Source: Acidisoma sp. L85 (GTDB lineage Bacteria; Pseudomonadota; Alphaproteobacteria; Acetobacterales; Acetobacteraceae). From it: a stretch of DNA of 64,000 bases. Positions 16,489-27,000 of the stretch are shown one piece after another. The translations under genes and the position numbers were made by a program. Below the pieces are notes generated by a model. It did no database searches. It worked only from the letters and a program-made list of their open reading frames with translations, and had not been told where the DNA came from. The stretch spans positions 50,159 to 114,158 of the forward strand of contig NZ_LMUQ01000061.1 in assembly GCF_009765865.1 (NCBI RefSeq), read 5' to 3'. Positions within the stretch are counted from its first letter, which is position 1; every line of letters starts with the position of its first letter.

Positions 16489-17916
16489 TCACGGATGCTC
16501 CGGATCCTCGTAGCGCGCGGCCACGAGTTGATCGAGCAACCGGACGCCGAAGCCCGTCGGCCCGGCGCTATACCGCGCATCGCCTTCATCACGCTGCTCG
16601 GTGCCGCCGATGTCGATATGCGCCCATGGCGTATCGCCGACGAATTCGCGCATCAGCGCGGCGGCCTGGCTCGCGTCGGGGATGAGGCGTCCGGTATTGC
16701 ATTGGCGCAGATCCGCGACCTCGGAGTTGAGCGCCTCGCGATGGGAGGCTCCGATCGGCATGCGCCACAGGCGCTCACCCACAACCTCCCCCGCCGCGCC
16801 GAGATGCGCCGCCAAGGTCTCATCATTGTCGTAGAGGCCCGCGCGCTCATGCCCCAGCGCGACGGAAACGGCATGGGTCAGGGTCGCGAAATCGACGATG
16901 GCGCGCGGGGTGTAGGTCGCGACGGCATAGGAAAGCGCGTCGGACAGCACGAGGCGCCCCTCGGCGTCGGTATCAATGATCTCGATGGTGCGCCCGGCGT
17001 GGCTACGCAGGATATCGCCGGGCCGATAGGAGGTGGCGCCGATCATATTCTCCGCCAGCGCCAGAACCGCGATGGCGGGCGTTGGTGACTCGCGGCGCGC
17101 GAGCGTGACCATGGCGCCGACGCAAGCGGCGGCGCCCGCCATGTCGCCTCGCATGTCCCACATGCGATCCGCCGGCTTGATGGAAATGCCGCCGGTATCG
17201 AAGGTGATGCCCTTGCCAACAAAGGCGAGCGGCGGCAGGTCGAGCTTACCCTTCCACCGCATCACCACGAGGCAAGGCGGGTTCACTGAACCGCCGCCTA
17301 CGGCCGCGATGAGACGCAGACCCTTCGCCGCGAAATCCTCCGCCGGGATGACATCGAGTTTCAGGCCCAGATCGGTCAGCGGCCGCAGCCGCTTCACGAA
17401 AAGCGCCGGCGTGAGAGTGTTGGACGGTTCGGCCACCAGATCCCGGGCGAAACCGACACCTTCCAGAACCGCCAGCGCGCGCCGCCAATGTTTGCCTTCC
17501 TTCCTGGCATCCTCGACGACGAGATCGATGCGCCCGATCACCATCGCTTCCGGATCCTCAGCGAAGCGATTGGTGGGAAAGCGCCAGGAGCGCAGCGCGG
17601 CGCCCACGGCAATCGCTGTCGCCATTGCGCGCGGCAGGCCGCGACCATCGATCGCGAGACGCGGCGCGCGCGGCAAACTCGACGCCGCCTGAGCGCCGGC
17701 GGCTTCCGGGTCAGCGGGATCGAGCCCAACCAGGATCGTAGCCGTGCGCCCAACACCCCAGAGTGTCAGCACCTGACCGGGCACCGCCGTAAATCCTGCC
17801 GCCTTGGCGGCAACCGCGTATTCAGGTGGCACGCCGCCGGGCGCGACCGGCAGCACAAGCGGTACCTCGGCCGTCAGTTCGGCAGCAGCGAGCAGGAAGA
17901 GCGAAGGCTGCGGCAT
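16489..17916 (-). CDS. M17 leucyl aminopeptidase family protein
   Basis: 475 residues, second of two tandem M17 genes. The C-terminal catalytic half keeps the metal and catalytic residues: FVGKGITFDTGGISIKPADRMWDMRGDMAGAAA (Lys and Asp ligands, near 235-265) and IIDTDAEGRLVLSDAL (near 320, usually NTDAEGR). The N-terminal half is more divergent than in PepA. It lies directly behind the neighbouring pepA: the TGA of pepA abuts its ATG. It lacks the QGGA-type segment of classical PepA near the end and has NTGRLIPDASQ instead, so substrate range may differ (PepB-like). Confidence 0.9.
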   Translation of the reverse strand: MPQPSLFLLAAAELTAEVPLVLPVAPGGVPPEYAVAAKAAGFTAVPGQVLTLWGVGRTATILVGLDPADPEAAGAQAASSLPRAPRLAIDGRGLPRAMATAIAVGAALRSWRFPTNRFAEDPEAMVIGRIDLVVEDARKEGKHWRRALAVLEGVGFARDLVAEPSNTLTPALFVKRLRPLTDLGLKLDVIPAEDFAAKGLRLIAAVGGGSVNPPCLVVMRWKGKLDLPPLAFVGKGITFDTGGISIKPADRMWDMRGDMAGAAACVGAMVTLARRESPTPAIAVLALAENMIGATSYRPGDILRSHAGRTIEIIDTDAEGRLVLSDALSYAVATYTPRAIVDFATLTHAVSVALGHERAGLYDNDETLAAHLGAAGEVVGERLWRMPIGASHREALNSEVADLRQCNTGRLIPDASQAAALMREFVGDTPWAHIDIGGTEQRDEGDARYSAGPTGFGVRLLDQLVAARYEDPEHP

Positions 17917-19389
17917 TCAGCCCTCGTAGTGGTCCCGCACCAGCCGGTCGAGCAGCCGCACGCCGTAAGCGGTGGCACCCTTCGGCGTGATTGCCGTATC
18001 CTTCGAGGACCAGGCGACACCGGCAATGTCGAGATGCACCCAGGGCTTGTTATTGACGAAGCGCTGGATGAATTGCGCTGCTACAACCGCGCCCCCTTGC
18101 CGTCCGCCGATGTTCTTCATGTCAGCGATGTCGGATTTGATCGCCTTGTCATAGGCATCCCCGAGCGGCATGCGCCAAGCCTTCTCGCCCGTCGCGAGCC
18201 CCGCCGCCGAAAGTTTTTGCGCCAATTCGTCGTCATTGCTGAATAGTCCGGCATGTTCCTGGCCGAGCGCCACGATGATGGCGCCCGTCAGCGTCGCGAG
18301 GTCGATCATGAAGGCCGGATCGAATTTTTCCTGCGCATACCAAAGCAGATCGGCCAGCACGAGGCGGCCTTCCGCGTCGGTGTTCAGCACCTCAACGGTC
18401 TGGCCGGAATAGGTCGTAACCACATCGCCCGGACGCTGCGCGGTGCCGGAGGGCATGTTCTCGACCAGTCCCACCAGCCCGACCACATCGGCCTTGGCCT
18501 TGCGCCCGGCGAGTGCCGCCATGAGACCGATCACGGCGCCCGCGCCTGCCATGTCCCATTTCATATCCTCCATCCCGCCGGCCGGCTTGATGGAGATGCC
18601 GCCGGTGTCGAAGGTGACACCCTTGCCGACGAAGGCGAGCGGCTTGCGCGGCTTACCCTTGCCCGCGCCGTTCCACTGCATGATGACGACGCGCGGTTCC
18701 TGGGCGCTGCCCTGCGCCACACCCATCAGGGCGCCGAAACCAAGCTTGTCGAGTTCCTTCGGCCCTAGAATCTCGACCTTCACGCCGAGCTTCGTCAGGG
18801 CCTTGCAGCGCTCGGCCATTTCCGTCGGGTTGAGCACATTGGGCGGCTCGCTGACGAGATCGCGGCTAAGAAACACTCCCTCGGCCACCGCCTGAAGCGG
18901 CGCATAGGCGGCCTTCGCCTTGGGAGCATCATCAACAAGGATCGTAAGACCGGCGAGCTTGGGTTTGTCCTCCGCCTTTTCCTTCGTGCGGTAGCGATCG
19001 AAGCGATAGGCCCGTAACGCGGCGCCAAATGCCAGATGAGCGGCGTCCTCGCTGCGCAAGCCCTCAGCGGAGACGGCGGCAGTCGCCTCCTGCGACAAAG
19101 CGGAGGCAATGGCGCCGCCGGCTTCCTCGGCGACGCTGGCCGTGACTTCGGCTCGCTTGCCGAGACCGATGAAAACGACTCGGGTGAAACCGGCGGCGGG
19201 GGAGAACAGCAGGCAGGTCTTGGCCTTCTGGCCTTTGAAGGCGGCGGCCTCCAAGGCCCGCGTGACGCCGCCCGCGCTCGCCTCATCCAGCGTCTTTGCG
19301 ATGCCGGACAGCGCCTCTTCCTCGGCAACGAGGAGCGCGAGCGCACCCGACTTGGGCAGGGCCGCCCGCGCGAAGGCCATGGTCAGCAT
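17917..19389 (-). CDS. pepA: Leucyl aminopeptidase
   Basis: About 490 residues. Cytosolic two-metal hexameric aminopeptidase of family M17, releasing N-terminal Leu and others. Seen: FVGKGVTFDTGGISIKPAGGMEDMKWDMAGAGA near 255-285 and EVLNTDAEGRLVLADLLWYA near 335, the full metal-binding and catalytic set, plus NIGGRQGGAVVAAQFI near 420. The start is placed at the ATG at 19389, which has GGAG 8 bases upstream; an in-frame GTG at 19398 is the alternative. It heads a run pepA, second M17 gene, holC, ygfZ and diverges from cysQ. Confidence 0.95.
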   Translation of the reverse strand: MLTMAFARAALPKSGALALLVAEEEALSGIAKTLDEASAGGVTRALEAAAFKGQKAKTCLLFSPAAGFTRVVFIGLGKRAEVTASVAEEAGGAIASALSQEATAAVSAEGLRSEDAAHLAFGAALRAYRFDRYRTKEKAEDKPKLAGLTILVDDAPKAKAAYAPLQAVAEGVFLSRDLVSEPPNVLNPTEMAERCKALTKLGVKVEILGPKELDKLGFGALMGVAQGSAQEPRVVIMQWNGAGKGKPRKPLAFVGKGVTFDTGGISIKPAGGMEDMKWDMAGAGAVIGLMAALAGRKAKADVVGLVGLVENMPSGTAQRPGDVVTTYSGQTVEVLNTDAEGRLVLADLLWYAQEKFDPAFMIDLATLTGAIIVALGQEHAGLFSNDDELAQKLSAAGLATGEKAWRMPLGDAYDKAIKSDIADMKNIGGRQGGAVVAAQFIQRFVNNKPWVHLDIAGVAWSSKDTAITPKGATAYGVRLLDRLVRDHYEG

Positions 19390-19496
19390 CGATGTCACTC
19401 CAGAAACCGGGATAGAGGCGTTCAGCGAGTCCGAAGCGGCAAGTTAACGGTTAATGCGCGCTTTGCCAGGGCCGCCCGCGCGTCTATCACACGCGG

Positions 19497-20276
19497 ATGA
19501 AATATCGCTATTCGGACGAGTCGCTGCTGGAACTCGCGGCGGAATTGGCCGTGCGCGCCGGCCGGCTCATCCTTGAGTGCCGCGCGCGGGGAATTGCGGT
19601 CACCGCGAAGGCGGATCGTTCCGTCGTGACGGATGCCGACAACGCCGCCGAGGCGCTGATTCTGGAGGGACTACGCCGCGCCGATCCGGGTGTGCCGATC
19701 ATCGCCGAGGAAGCGACGGCGGCGGGCGAGGCGCCCGAAACGGCCGGCGAGTATTGGCTGGTCGATCCGCTGGACGGCACGCGGGAATTCGCCGCCGGGC
19801 TCGATGATTTCGCGGTCAACGTCGGGCTGGTGCGGGACGGGCGGCCGGTGCTCGGCGCGGTGGATGTGCCGGCGCGCGGTGCGGTGTTCTGCGGCATGGT
19901 CGGCGGCGCGGCCTTTCGGCGCGACGCCGCAGGCACCACAGCGATCACCGCACGCACTGTGCCGGATCGCGGCCTCACTTTGCTGGTATCCCGCTTCCAT
20001 GGCAGCTCGGTGGTCGATCTACCGCCCCGCCTGCGCGGTCACGCGGTTTACGACAGCATTCGCATGGGTTCGGCCGCGAAATTCTGTGTGCTGGCCGAAG
20101 GCGGCGGCGACTTCTATCCGCGCCGCGGCCGGACGATGGAATGGGATACCGCGGCGCCACAGGCGCTGGTCGAAGCGGCCGGCGGCGCCGTTCTGCGCAT
20201 GGATGACGACACCATTCTGCGCTACGGCAAGCCGGGCTGGGAGAACCCTTCCTTCTACGTCGTCGGGCGACCGTGA
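19497..20276 (+). CDS. cysQ: 3'(2'),5'-bisphosphate nucleotidase
   Basis: 259 residues of the inositol monophosphatase superfamily. Metal-site motifs: SVVTDADNAAEALILEGL near 42, IIAEEATAAGE near 65, WLVDPLDGTREFAAG near 85 and GRTMEWDTAAPQALVEAAGG near 215. CysQ hydrolyses PAP to AMP and phosphate, clearing a by-product of sulfate assimilation; DPLDGTREF with the RE after T is typical of CysQ rather than SuhB. Its last codon overlaps the GTG of the sua5-type gene, so the two are coupled. Confidence 0.92.
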   Translation: MKYRYSDESLLELAAELAVRAGRLILECRARGIAVTAKADRSVVTDADNAAEALILEGLRRADPGVPIIAEEATAAGEAPETAGEYWLVDPLDGTREFAAGLDDFAVNVGLVRDGRPVLGAVDVPARGAVFCGMVGGAAFRRDAAGTTAITARTVPDRGLTLLVSRFHGSSVVDLPPRLRGHAVYDSIRMGSAAKFCVLAEGGGDFYPRRGRTMEWDTAAPQALVEAAGGAVLRMDDDTILRYGKPGWENPSFYVVGRP

Positions 20277-21262
20277 CCTTCGCGACCCGCCTGCTGCCGC
20301 CAGATGCCGCCGGGCTGCATGAGGCCGCCAATATGGTGCGCGGCGGGCTGCTGGTCGCCTTCCCGACCGAGACCGTCTATGGCCTCGGCGCCGATGCGAC
20401 GCAGCCGCAGGCCGTCGCGATGATCTTCCAGGCCAAGGGGCGGCCGCATTTCAATCCGCTGATCTGCCACTACTCCACTGCTGCCTTCGCCTTCGATGAC
20501 GTGGAGGCGAGCCCGTTCGCCGAGCAACTCGCCGCCGCCTTTTGGCCGGGGCCCCTGACCCTTGTTCTGCCGCGCCGCGTGACCTGTCCCGTGGCTTTGC
20601 TAGCTGGGGCGGGGCTCGAAACCTTAGCTGTGCGCGTGCCGGCTCACCCCTTGGCACGGGCTTTTCTGACCGAGGTCGGCAAGCCGGTCGCCGCACCCTC
20701 GGCCAATCGCTCCGGCAGCGTTAGCGCGACGACCCCGGCCCATGTGCTGGAGGGATTGGCGGGGCGCATCGCCGCCGTGCTGGACGGGGGCGCATGCCCG
20801 GTCGGCGTGGAATCCACTGTGCTGGATCTGAGCGGCGACCGCCCGTTCCTCCTCCGCCCCGGCGGCACGACGCGGGAGGAGATCGAGGCGGTGGTGGGAC
20901 CGATTGGCGTTGGCATCCCGCACGCGGTCGCGGAGGCGCATCGCAGCTTGCGCTCGCCGGGGCTGCTCGTTTCGCACTACGCGCCAAACATGCCGCTGCG
21001 GGTGGGGGCCACAAGTGTTGCGGCCGAGGAGGCGCTTCTTGCATTCGGGCCACCGCTGCCGGGCGCTGCGCTGACCTATCAATTGAGCGAAACCTCCGAC
21101 GTGACGGAGGCCGCCGCGCGGCTATTCGACGGTCTGCGCTGGCTCGACCGGGAAGGCAGTGCCTTGGGGCTGCGGCGGATCGCGGCGATGCCGGTGCCGG
21201 AAGTCGGCCTAGGTGCCGCCGTCAACGATCGGCTGACCCGCGCGGCGGCACCGCGCGACTAA
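20273..21262 (+). CDS. Threonylcarbamoyl-AMP synthase (Sua5/YrdC type)
   Basis: 329 residues, long Sua5 form with YrdC domain plus C-terminal Sua5 domain. It makes threonylcarbamoyl-AMP from Thr, bicarbonate and ATP for the t6A37 tRNA modification. Motifs: GGLLVAFPTETVYGLGADAT near 22, KGRPHFNPLICH near 60, PGPLTLVLPRR, PAHPLARAFL, SANRSGSVSATTPAHV near 140 and SPGLLVSHYAPNMPLRV near 225, the linker that distinguishes Sua5 from short TsaC. The GTG start overlaps the cysQ TGA as GTGA. Confidence 0.94.
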   Translation: MTFATRLLPPDAAGLHEAANMVRGGLLVAFPTETVYGLGADATQPQAVAMIFQAKGRPHFNPLICHYSTAAFAFDDVEASPFAEQLAAAFWPGPLTLVLPRRVTCPVALLAGAGLETLAVRVPAHPLARAFLTEVGKPVAAPSANRSGSVSATTPAHVLEGLAGRIAAVLDGGACPVGVESTVLDLSGDRPFLLRPGGTTREEIEAVVGPIGVGIPHAVAEAHRSLRSPGLLVSHYAPNMPLRVGATSVAAEEALLAFGPPLPGAALTYQLSETSDVTEAAARLFDGLRWLDREGSALGLRRIAAMPVPEVGLGAAVNDRLTRAAAPRD

Positions 21263-21281
21263 GGCACGGACGAGCGGCTTG

Positions 21282-22175
21282 TCACCCTGCCGCCAGCATC
21301 TCCAAGATCGCTGCCGCACAGATCCGCGGCGCCTCTTGCGGAATGTTGTGGCCCACTCCCGAAACCACGCGACGGTCGTAGCGGCTCGTGAAATGACGTT
21401 CGTGACCTTCCGAGCTGGACGGCGGCGCCACGTCATCATCCGCGCCATGGAAGGTGATGGTCGGCACGCCAATTTTCGGCAAAGCCGCTAGCCGATCCTC
21501 CATCGCCTGATAGGCCGGATCGCCCGCAACAGCGCCGAAACGATGACGATAGGAGTGGATCACCACATCCACGAAATCCGGATTCGCGAAAGCTGCGGCA
21601 CTAAGATCGAAGGTCGCGTCGTCAAACTCCCAACTCGGAGACCACAGACGCCACAGCAGCTTCGCCAAAGCCTCGCGGTTCCGCGCGAGACCAACGCGCG
21701 CTCGCTCACTTTGGAAGTAATACTGGTACCAAAGCCGCCGCTCCTGCAGCGGATCCTCCGGCTCGAGCGCCTTGGCGATGTTTTGGATCGCATAGCCGCA
21801 GGCATTCACCAGCCCGATCACCCGCTCCGGGTGCAGAGCCGCGAGTATCGTCGCGCTGCGCCCACCCCAGTCGTAACCGGAAACCAAAGCGCGATCGATG
21901 CCCAGCCCGTCGAGCAGATCCAGCGCGTCCTGCGCCAAAGCCGCCTGCTGTCCCGAGCGCATCGTCGCCGCAGAAAGAAAACGCGTCGGACCGTAACCAC
22001 GCAGATACGGCACGATCACCCGGCAGCCGCTCGCCGCAAGCTCCGGCGCCACCTCCGCGAAAGCCTGGGGCGCATAGGGAAAGCCGTGCATTAGCAGAAC
22101 CGCAGTGCCGTCAGACGGCCCCGTCTCCTCATAGGCAATGTCGAGAACAGCCGTCCGCAGCGTCTTCAGTGCCAT
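21282..22175 (-). CDS. Alpha/beta hydrolase, epoxide-hydrolase type
   Basis: 297 residues. The oxyanion segment LLMHGFPYAP is near 28, the nucleophile elbow is SGYDWGG near 98 (an Asp nucleophile, as in epoxide hydrolases and haloalkane dehalogenases rather than Ser esterases), an acidic residue follows in HGADDDV near 245, and the catalytic His sits in VSGVGHNIPQEAP near 272. A cap domain with several aromatic residues (LWYQYYFQSER) lies between. Natural substrate unknown. It follows the threonine deaminase gene by 12 bases and is convergent with the sua5-type gene. Confidence 0.83.
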   Translation of the reverse strand: MALKTLRTAVLDIAYEETGPSDGTAVLLMHGFPYAPQAFAEVAPELAASGCRVIVPYLRGYGPTRFLSAATMRSGQQAALAQDALDLLDGLGIDRALVSGYDWGGRSATILAALHPERVIGLVNACGYAIQNIAKALEPEDPLQERRLWYQYYFQSERARVGLARNREALAKLLWRLWSPSWEFDDATFDLSAAAFANPDFVDVVIHSYRHRFGAVAGDPAYQAMEDRLAALPKIGVPTITFHGADDDVAPPSSSEGHERHFTSRYDRRVVSGVGHNIPQEAPRICAAAILEMLAAG

Positions 22176-22187
22176 GCGCCCACGCCT

Positions 22188-23387
22188 CTAGCCGCGGTGA
22201 ACGATGTAGCTTTCCTCGAGCAAGGTCGCGATGGCAGCACCATGCGCCGCGTCGCGCGCCTCGATCATCACCTCCAGCTGCGCCGCCTGTACGGTCGGCG
22301 AGGCGAAGAGCCGGTGATGTGAAACGTCGATGATATTGCCGCCCTGATTGCCGATGAGCGTCGCGATATCGGCGAGCATGCCCGGACGATCCGGAATCTC
22401 CATGATGACGCGCACCAGTCTGCCGTCCCGAAGCAGATTGCGCAGGAGGGTATTCGCCAGGATCCGCGCATCGATATTGCCGCCGCAGATCGGCAAGGCA
22501 ACCTTGCGGCCGGCGAAACGATCCGGATAGGTCAGCACCGCGGCGAGCGCCGCAGCACCCGCCCCTTCGGCCACGACCTTCGCACCCTCCGCCAGCATCG
22601 CGATGCCGCGCTCGACCGCCGCTTCGGGCACCAGCAGGATCTCGATGCCCATCTTGCCGAGCAATCGCACCGGCAACTCGCCCACATCCCGCACCGCGAT
22701 ACCCTCGGCGATCGTCGCACCACCGACCGAGACCGGCTCGCCTGCCAGGCGCTGCTTCATGGCGCGATAGCTATCGACCTCGACGCCCAGCACCTCGATC
22801 CCCGGCTTGCGCGCCTGCACCGCGATGGCGCAGCCCGTCAGCAGCCCGCCGCCGCCGACCGGCACCACCAGCACGTCGAGATCGGGAAAATCCTCGATGA
22901 GTTCGAGGCCGAGCGTGCCCTGCCCGGCGATCACGGCGGGGTCGTCATAGGGATGGATGAAGACCATCCCCTCGCGTCGTTCGAGGTCATGGGCATGCTC
23001 GGCCGCTTCGGCCAGCATCTCGCCATGCAGCACCACCCGCGCGCCCCAGGCCGCCGTGCGGGTCACTTTGCTGACCGGCGTGAAGCGCGGCATCACGATG
23101 GTCGCCTTGATGCCGAGCAGATGGGCGTGCCGCGCCACCGCCTGCGCATGGTTGCCGGCGGACATCGCAACGACGCCGCAAGCCCTCTCCTCGGGCGTCA
23201 GTAAGGCGAGCCGGTTGGCCGCCCCGCGCTCCTTGAACGCCCCCGTAGCCTGAAGGTTGTCGAGCTTGAGGATGATCTCCGCCCCCGTCGCGCGGCTCAG
23301 CGCATCGGAGCGGATCGCGGGCGTGCGGAGGACTTTGCCGGAGATGCGTGCCGCCGCCGCCCCGATATCGAGGATCGTGAGAGACAT
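22188..23387 (-). CDS. Threonine ammonia-lyase, catabolic-type with ACT domain
   Basis: 399 residues, fold-type II PLP enzyme. PLP Lys is in NLQATGAFKERGAANRL near 52; VVAMSAGNHAQAVARHA near 73, the glycine loop VPVGGGGLLTGCAIAV near 175 and ALPICGGNIDARILA near 300 are all present. The last 75 residues (RLVRVIMEIPDRPGMLADIATLI) are a single ACT domain. This is the shorter TdcB/Tdh-like arrangement (about 400 residues), not the 500-residue IlvA with two ACT-like domains. It gives 2-oxobutanoate and ammonia from Thr. Sits 14 bases after greA. Confidence 0.93.
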   Translation of the reverse strand: MSLTILDIGAAAARISGKVLRTPAIRSDALSRATGAEIILKLDNLQATGAFKERGAANRLALLTPEERACGVVAMSAGNHAQAVARHAHLLGIKATIVMPRFTPVSKVTRTAAWGARVVLHGEMLAEAAEHAHDLERREGMVFIHPYDDPAVIAGQGTLGLELIEDFPDLDVLVVPVGGGGLLTGCAIAVQARKPGIEVLGVEVDSYRAMKQRLAGEPVSVGGATIAEGIAVRDVGELPVRLLGKMGIEILLVPEAAVERGIAMLAEGAKVVAEGAGAAALAAVLTYPDRFAGRKVALPICGGNIDARILANTLLRNLLRDGRLVRVIMEIPDRPGMLADIATLIGNQGGNIIDVSHHRLFASPTVQAAQLEVMIEARDAAHGAAIATLLEESYIVHRG

Positions 23388-23401
23388 AGACCGAGGCGCC
23401 G

Positions 23402-23875
23402 TCAGCCGAAACGGACGGAGAGGATCTCGTAAGAGCGGTCGCCGGAGGGCGCCGGCACCGAGACGGTGTCGCCCTTTTTCTTGCCGATCAGAGATTTCGC
23501 CAGCGGCGAGGAGACCGAAAGCAGGCCTTGCTTGATGTCCGCCTCGTACACGCCAACGATCTGATAGGTATATTCCTTCTCCGTCTCCTCATCGACGAGC
23601 TGGATATGCGCGCCGAACTTGACGTGATCGCCAGACAGCGAAGTCGGATCGATGACCTCCGCCGCCGAGGTGACCTCCTCGAGCTCCTGGATACGGCCCT
23701 CGATGAAGGATTGCCGCTCGCGCGCCGCGTGATATTCGGCGTTCTCGCTCAGGTCGCCGTGGCTGCGCGCCTCGGCGATGGCGCGAATGACGGCCGGTCG
23801 CTCCTCACTGCGGAGAAGGCGAAGTTCGGCCTCTAAGCGCGAGAGGCCGGCCCCGGTCATCGGAAATTTCTGCAC
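23402..23875 (-). CDS. greA: Transcription elongation factor GreA
   Basis: 157 residues. N-terminal coiled coil from MTGAGLSRLEAELRLLRSEERPAVIRAIAEARSHGDLSENAEYHAARERQ carries the GDLSENAEY tip acidic motif needed to stimulate RNA polymerase cleavage of backtracked transcripts. The C-terminal FKBP-like domain (YTYQIVGVYEADIKQGLLSVSSPLAKSLIGKKKGD) is full length. The order carA-carB-greA is frequent in Rhodospirillales. Confidence 0.96.
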   Translation of the reverse strand: MQKFPMTGAGLSRLEAELRLLRSEERPAVIRAIAEARSHGDLSENAEYHAARERQSFIEGRIQELEEVTSAAEVIDPTSLSGDHVKFGAHIQLVDEETEKEYTYQIVGVYEADIKQGLLSVSSPLAKSLIGKKKGDTVSVPAPSGDRSYEILSVRFG

Positions 23876-23975
23876 GCGTTAACCCCGCAGTCCTCGTCCG
23901 TCAGGACATCTGTTGCTCAGGAAGCCCGCAGACCGGATGGCCCGGTCGCCGACATCCCATCCCTACATGCCGAAA

Positions 23976-23994
23976 GCGGCCGAAGCCCGGCCGC
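23976..23994 (-). terminator. Weak hairpin after carB
   Basis: GCGGCC and GGCCGC pair around a 7-base loop in the 136-base gap between carB and greA. On the minus strand it is followed by TTTC only, so it would be a weak or partial terminator, allowing read-through to greA. Confidence 0.3.
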
Positions 23995-24011
23995 GTCCTG
24001 CCCGCATCCCT

Positions 24012-27000
24012 CTAGAAGGGGGAACGAAAGTAGGACTGGAGCGGCGCGACTTCAAGCGGCCCGGCCTTGAGGGCTGCCACGGCATGAACCGCGGCTCTGG
24101 CTCCCGCGATGGTTGTAAAATGCGGGACGCCCTTGGTCAGGGCACTGCGGCGGATGTCAAAGCTGTCGGTCACCGACTGCGGCGTGGAGGCCGTATTGAT
24201 GACGAGCTGGATTTCGCCACTCTCGATCGCGTCCACGCAATGCGGCCGCCCCTCCAGCACTTTGGACACGGTGCTGACCTCCAGCCCCGCTTCTCGAATG
24301 CGGGCGGCGGTGCCCCTGGTGGCGACAATGCCGAAGCCCATCTCCGTCAGCCGGCGGGCCAGCGGCACCATGGCCGACTTATCCGCCTCCTTCACCGAGA
24401 GGAACACGCTGCCCTGCATCGGTAGGATGACACCGGCGCCGAGTTGCGCCTTGGCGAAGGCGCGGGCGAAGCTGGTATCGAGCCCCATGACCTCGCCGGT
24501 CGATTTCATCTCAGGGCCGAGGATGGTGTCGACATTTGTGAAGCGCGCGAAGGGGAAGACCGCCTCCTTCACGGCGACATGGCGGCCAATCGTCTGGTCG
24601 TCGAGCGCGAAATCCTTGAGCTTGGCACCGGTCATGACCTGGGCGCCAATCTTGGCGAGCGGCACGCCCGTCGCCTTGGCGACGAAGGGCACGGTGCGGG
24701 AGGCGCGGGGATTGACCTCCAACACGTAGATCGTGTCGTCCTTGATGGCGTATTGCACGTTCATCAGGCCGACGACGTTCAGCGCCCGGGCGAGTGCCAC
24801 CGTCTCGGCGCGCAGTTCCTCGACGATAGCGGGTGAGAGGGAATAGGGCGGCAGCGAACAGGCGCTGTCGCCGGAATGGATGCCAGCTTCCTCGATATGC
24901 TCCATGACACCCGCCACGAAGACGTCCTCACCGTCGCAGATGCAATCGACATCGACCTCGATCGCGTCATTGAGGTAGCGGTCGATGAGCACCGGATTGT
25001 CGCCGGAAACGCGCACAGCCTCCCGCATGTAGCGGGCAAGCTGCGAGCGGTCATGCACGATTTCCATGGCGCGGCCGCCGAGCACATAGCTCGGACGGAT
25101 CACCACCGGGAAGCCGATGCGTTCGGTGATCGCCTCCGCTTCCTCGGTCGAGCGAGCGATACCATTTTCTGGCTGAAGCAAGCCGAGGCGGTGCAGAAGG
25201 GTCTGGAAGCGCTCGCGATCCTCGGCGATGTCGATGGCGTCCGCGCTGGTGCCAAGCACGGGAATGCCGGCGGCGGAAAGGCGCTGCGACAGCTTCAGCG
25301 GTGTCTGACCACCATACTGCACGATGCAGCCCAGCACCGTGCCGTTCTCCTGTTCGCGCCGGATGAGTGAGATCACGTCCTCGGCCGAAAGCGGCTCGAA
25401 ATACAGACGGTCGGAGGTATCGTAATCGGTGCTGACGGTTTCCGGATTGCAATTGACCATGATGGTCTCGAACCCGGCATCCTTCAGCGCATAGGCAGCA
25501 TGGACGCAGCAATAGTCGAATTCGATGCCCTGGCCGATGCGATTCGGCCCGCCGCCGAGAATGACTACCTTCTGCCGGTCGGTCGGATCGCTCTCGCAAA
25601 CCGGCGTGCCGAAGCCCGTTTCATAGGTGCTGTACATATAAGGTGTGGCGGAGGCGAATTCGCCCGCACACGTGTCGATGCGTTTATAGACCGGGCGCAC
25701 TTTGAGCTTCTCGCGCAGGGCTTCGACCTGAGCGGTGGTCATGGCGGAAAGATGCGCAAGTTGATTGTCCGAGAACCCCAGCGCCTTGAGGCGCCGCAGC
25801 GATAGGGCCGTGGTCGGCAGGCCATGTTCCTTGATCTTGTCCTCGGCCGCGACGATGCGGGCAAGCTCGCGCAGAAACCATGGATCGAACTTGCAGGCAT
25901 CGTGGATGTCTTCCACCGACAGCCCGGCACGCAGCGCTTGCGCCGCCATCAGCAACCGGTCGGGACGCGGTTGCGACAAAGCGGCGCGGAAAGCATCAGC
26001 GGTGCCATCGCCCGGCGCCTCGATCGGATCAAGGCCGGAGAAGCCGGTCTCCATGCTCCGCAAACCCTTCTGCAGGGCCTCCGCGAAGCTGCGGCCGATC
26101 GCCATCGCCTCGCCCACCGACTTCATGCTGGTGGAGAGCATGGCCGGCGTGCCGGGAAACTTCTCGAAGGTGAAGCGCGGGATCTTGATGACGACATAGT
26201 CGATCGTCGGCTCGAAGCTCGCCGGTGTGGTGCGGGTGATGTCGTTCTTCAGCTCGTCGAGCGTGTAGCCGACCGCGAGTTTCGCGGCGATCTTGGCGAT
26301 CGGAAAGCCGGTCGCCTTGGATGCGAGGGCGGAGGAACGCGACACGCGGGGGTTCATCTCGATGACCACCATGCGGCCATCGGCGGGGTTGAGACCGAAC
26401 TGCACGTTGGAGCCGCCGGTATCGACGCCGATCTTGCGCAGGCAGGCGATCGAGGCATCTCGCATGCGCTGATATTCTTTGTCGGTCAGCGTCAGCGCCG
26501 GGGCAACCGTCACGCTGTCCCCGGTATGGACGCCCATCGGATCGACGTTCTCGATGGCGCAGACGATGATGCAGTTGTCGGCGCTGTCGCGCACCACCTC
26601 CATCTCGTATTCCTTCCAGCCGAGCACGCTCTCCTCGATGAGGACCTCGGTGGTGGGGCTGGCTTCGAGACCGCTCGAGACGATGCGCTCGAACTCCGTC
26701 TTGTTATAGGCGATGCCGCCGCCGGTGCCGCCGAGCGTGAAGCTGGGGCGAATAACGGCGGGCAAACCGACCTCGGCGAGCGCCTCGCGCGCTTCAGCGA
26801 GCGTACGGGCGATCGCGCTTTTCGGGCTCTCGATGCCAATTTCGGTCATCGCGTCGCGGAACTTCAGGCGATCCTCGGCGCGGTCGATAACATCCGCCTT
26901 GGCGCCGATGAGTTCGACGCCAAGCCGCTCCAGCGTGCCAGATTTGGCAAGGCTCATCGCGACGTTGAGCGCAGTCTGGCCGCCCATGGTCGGCAGCAAT

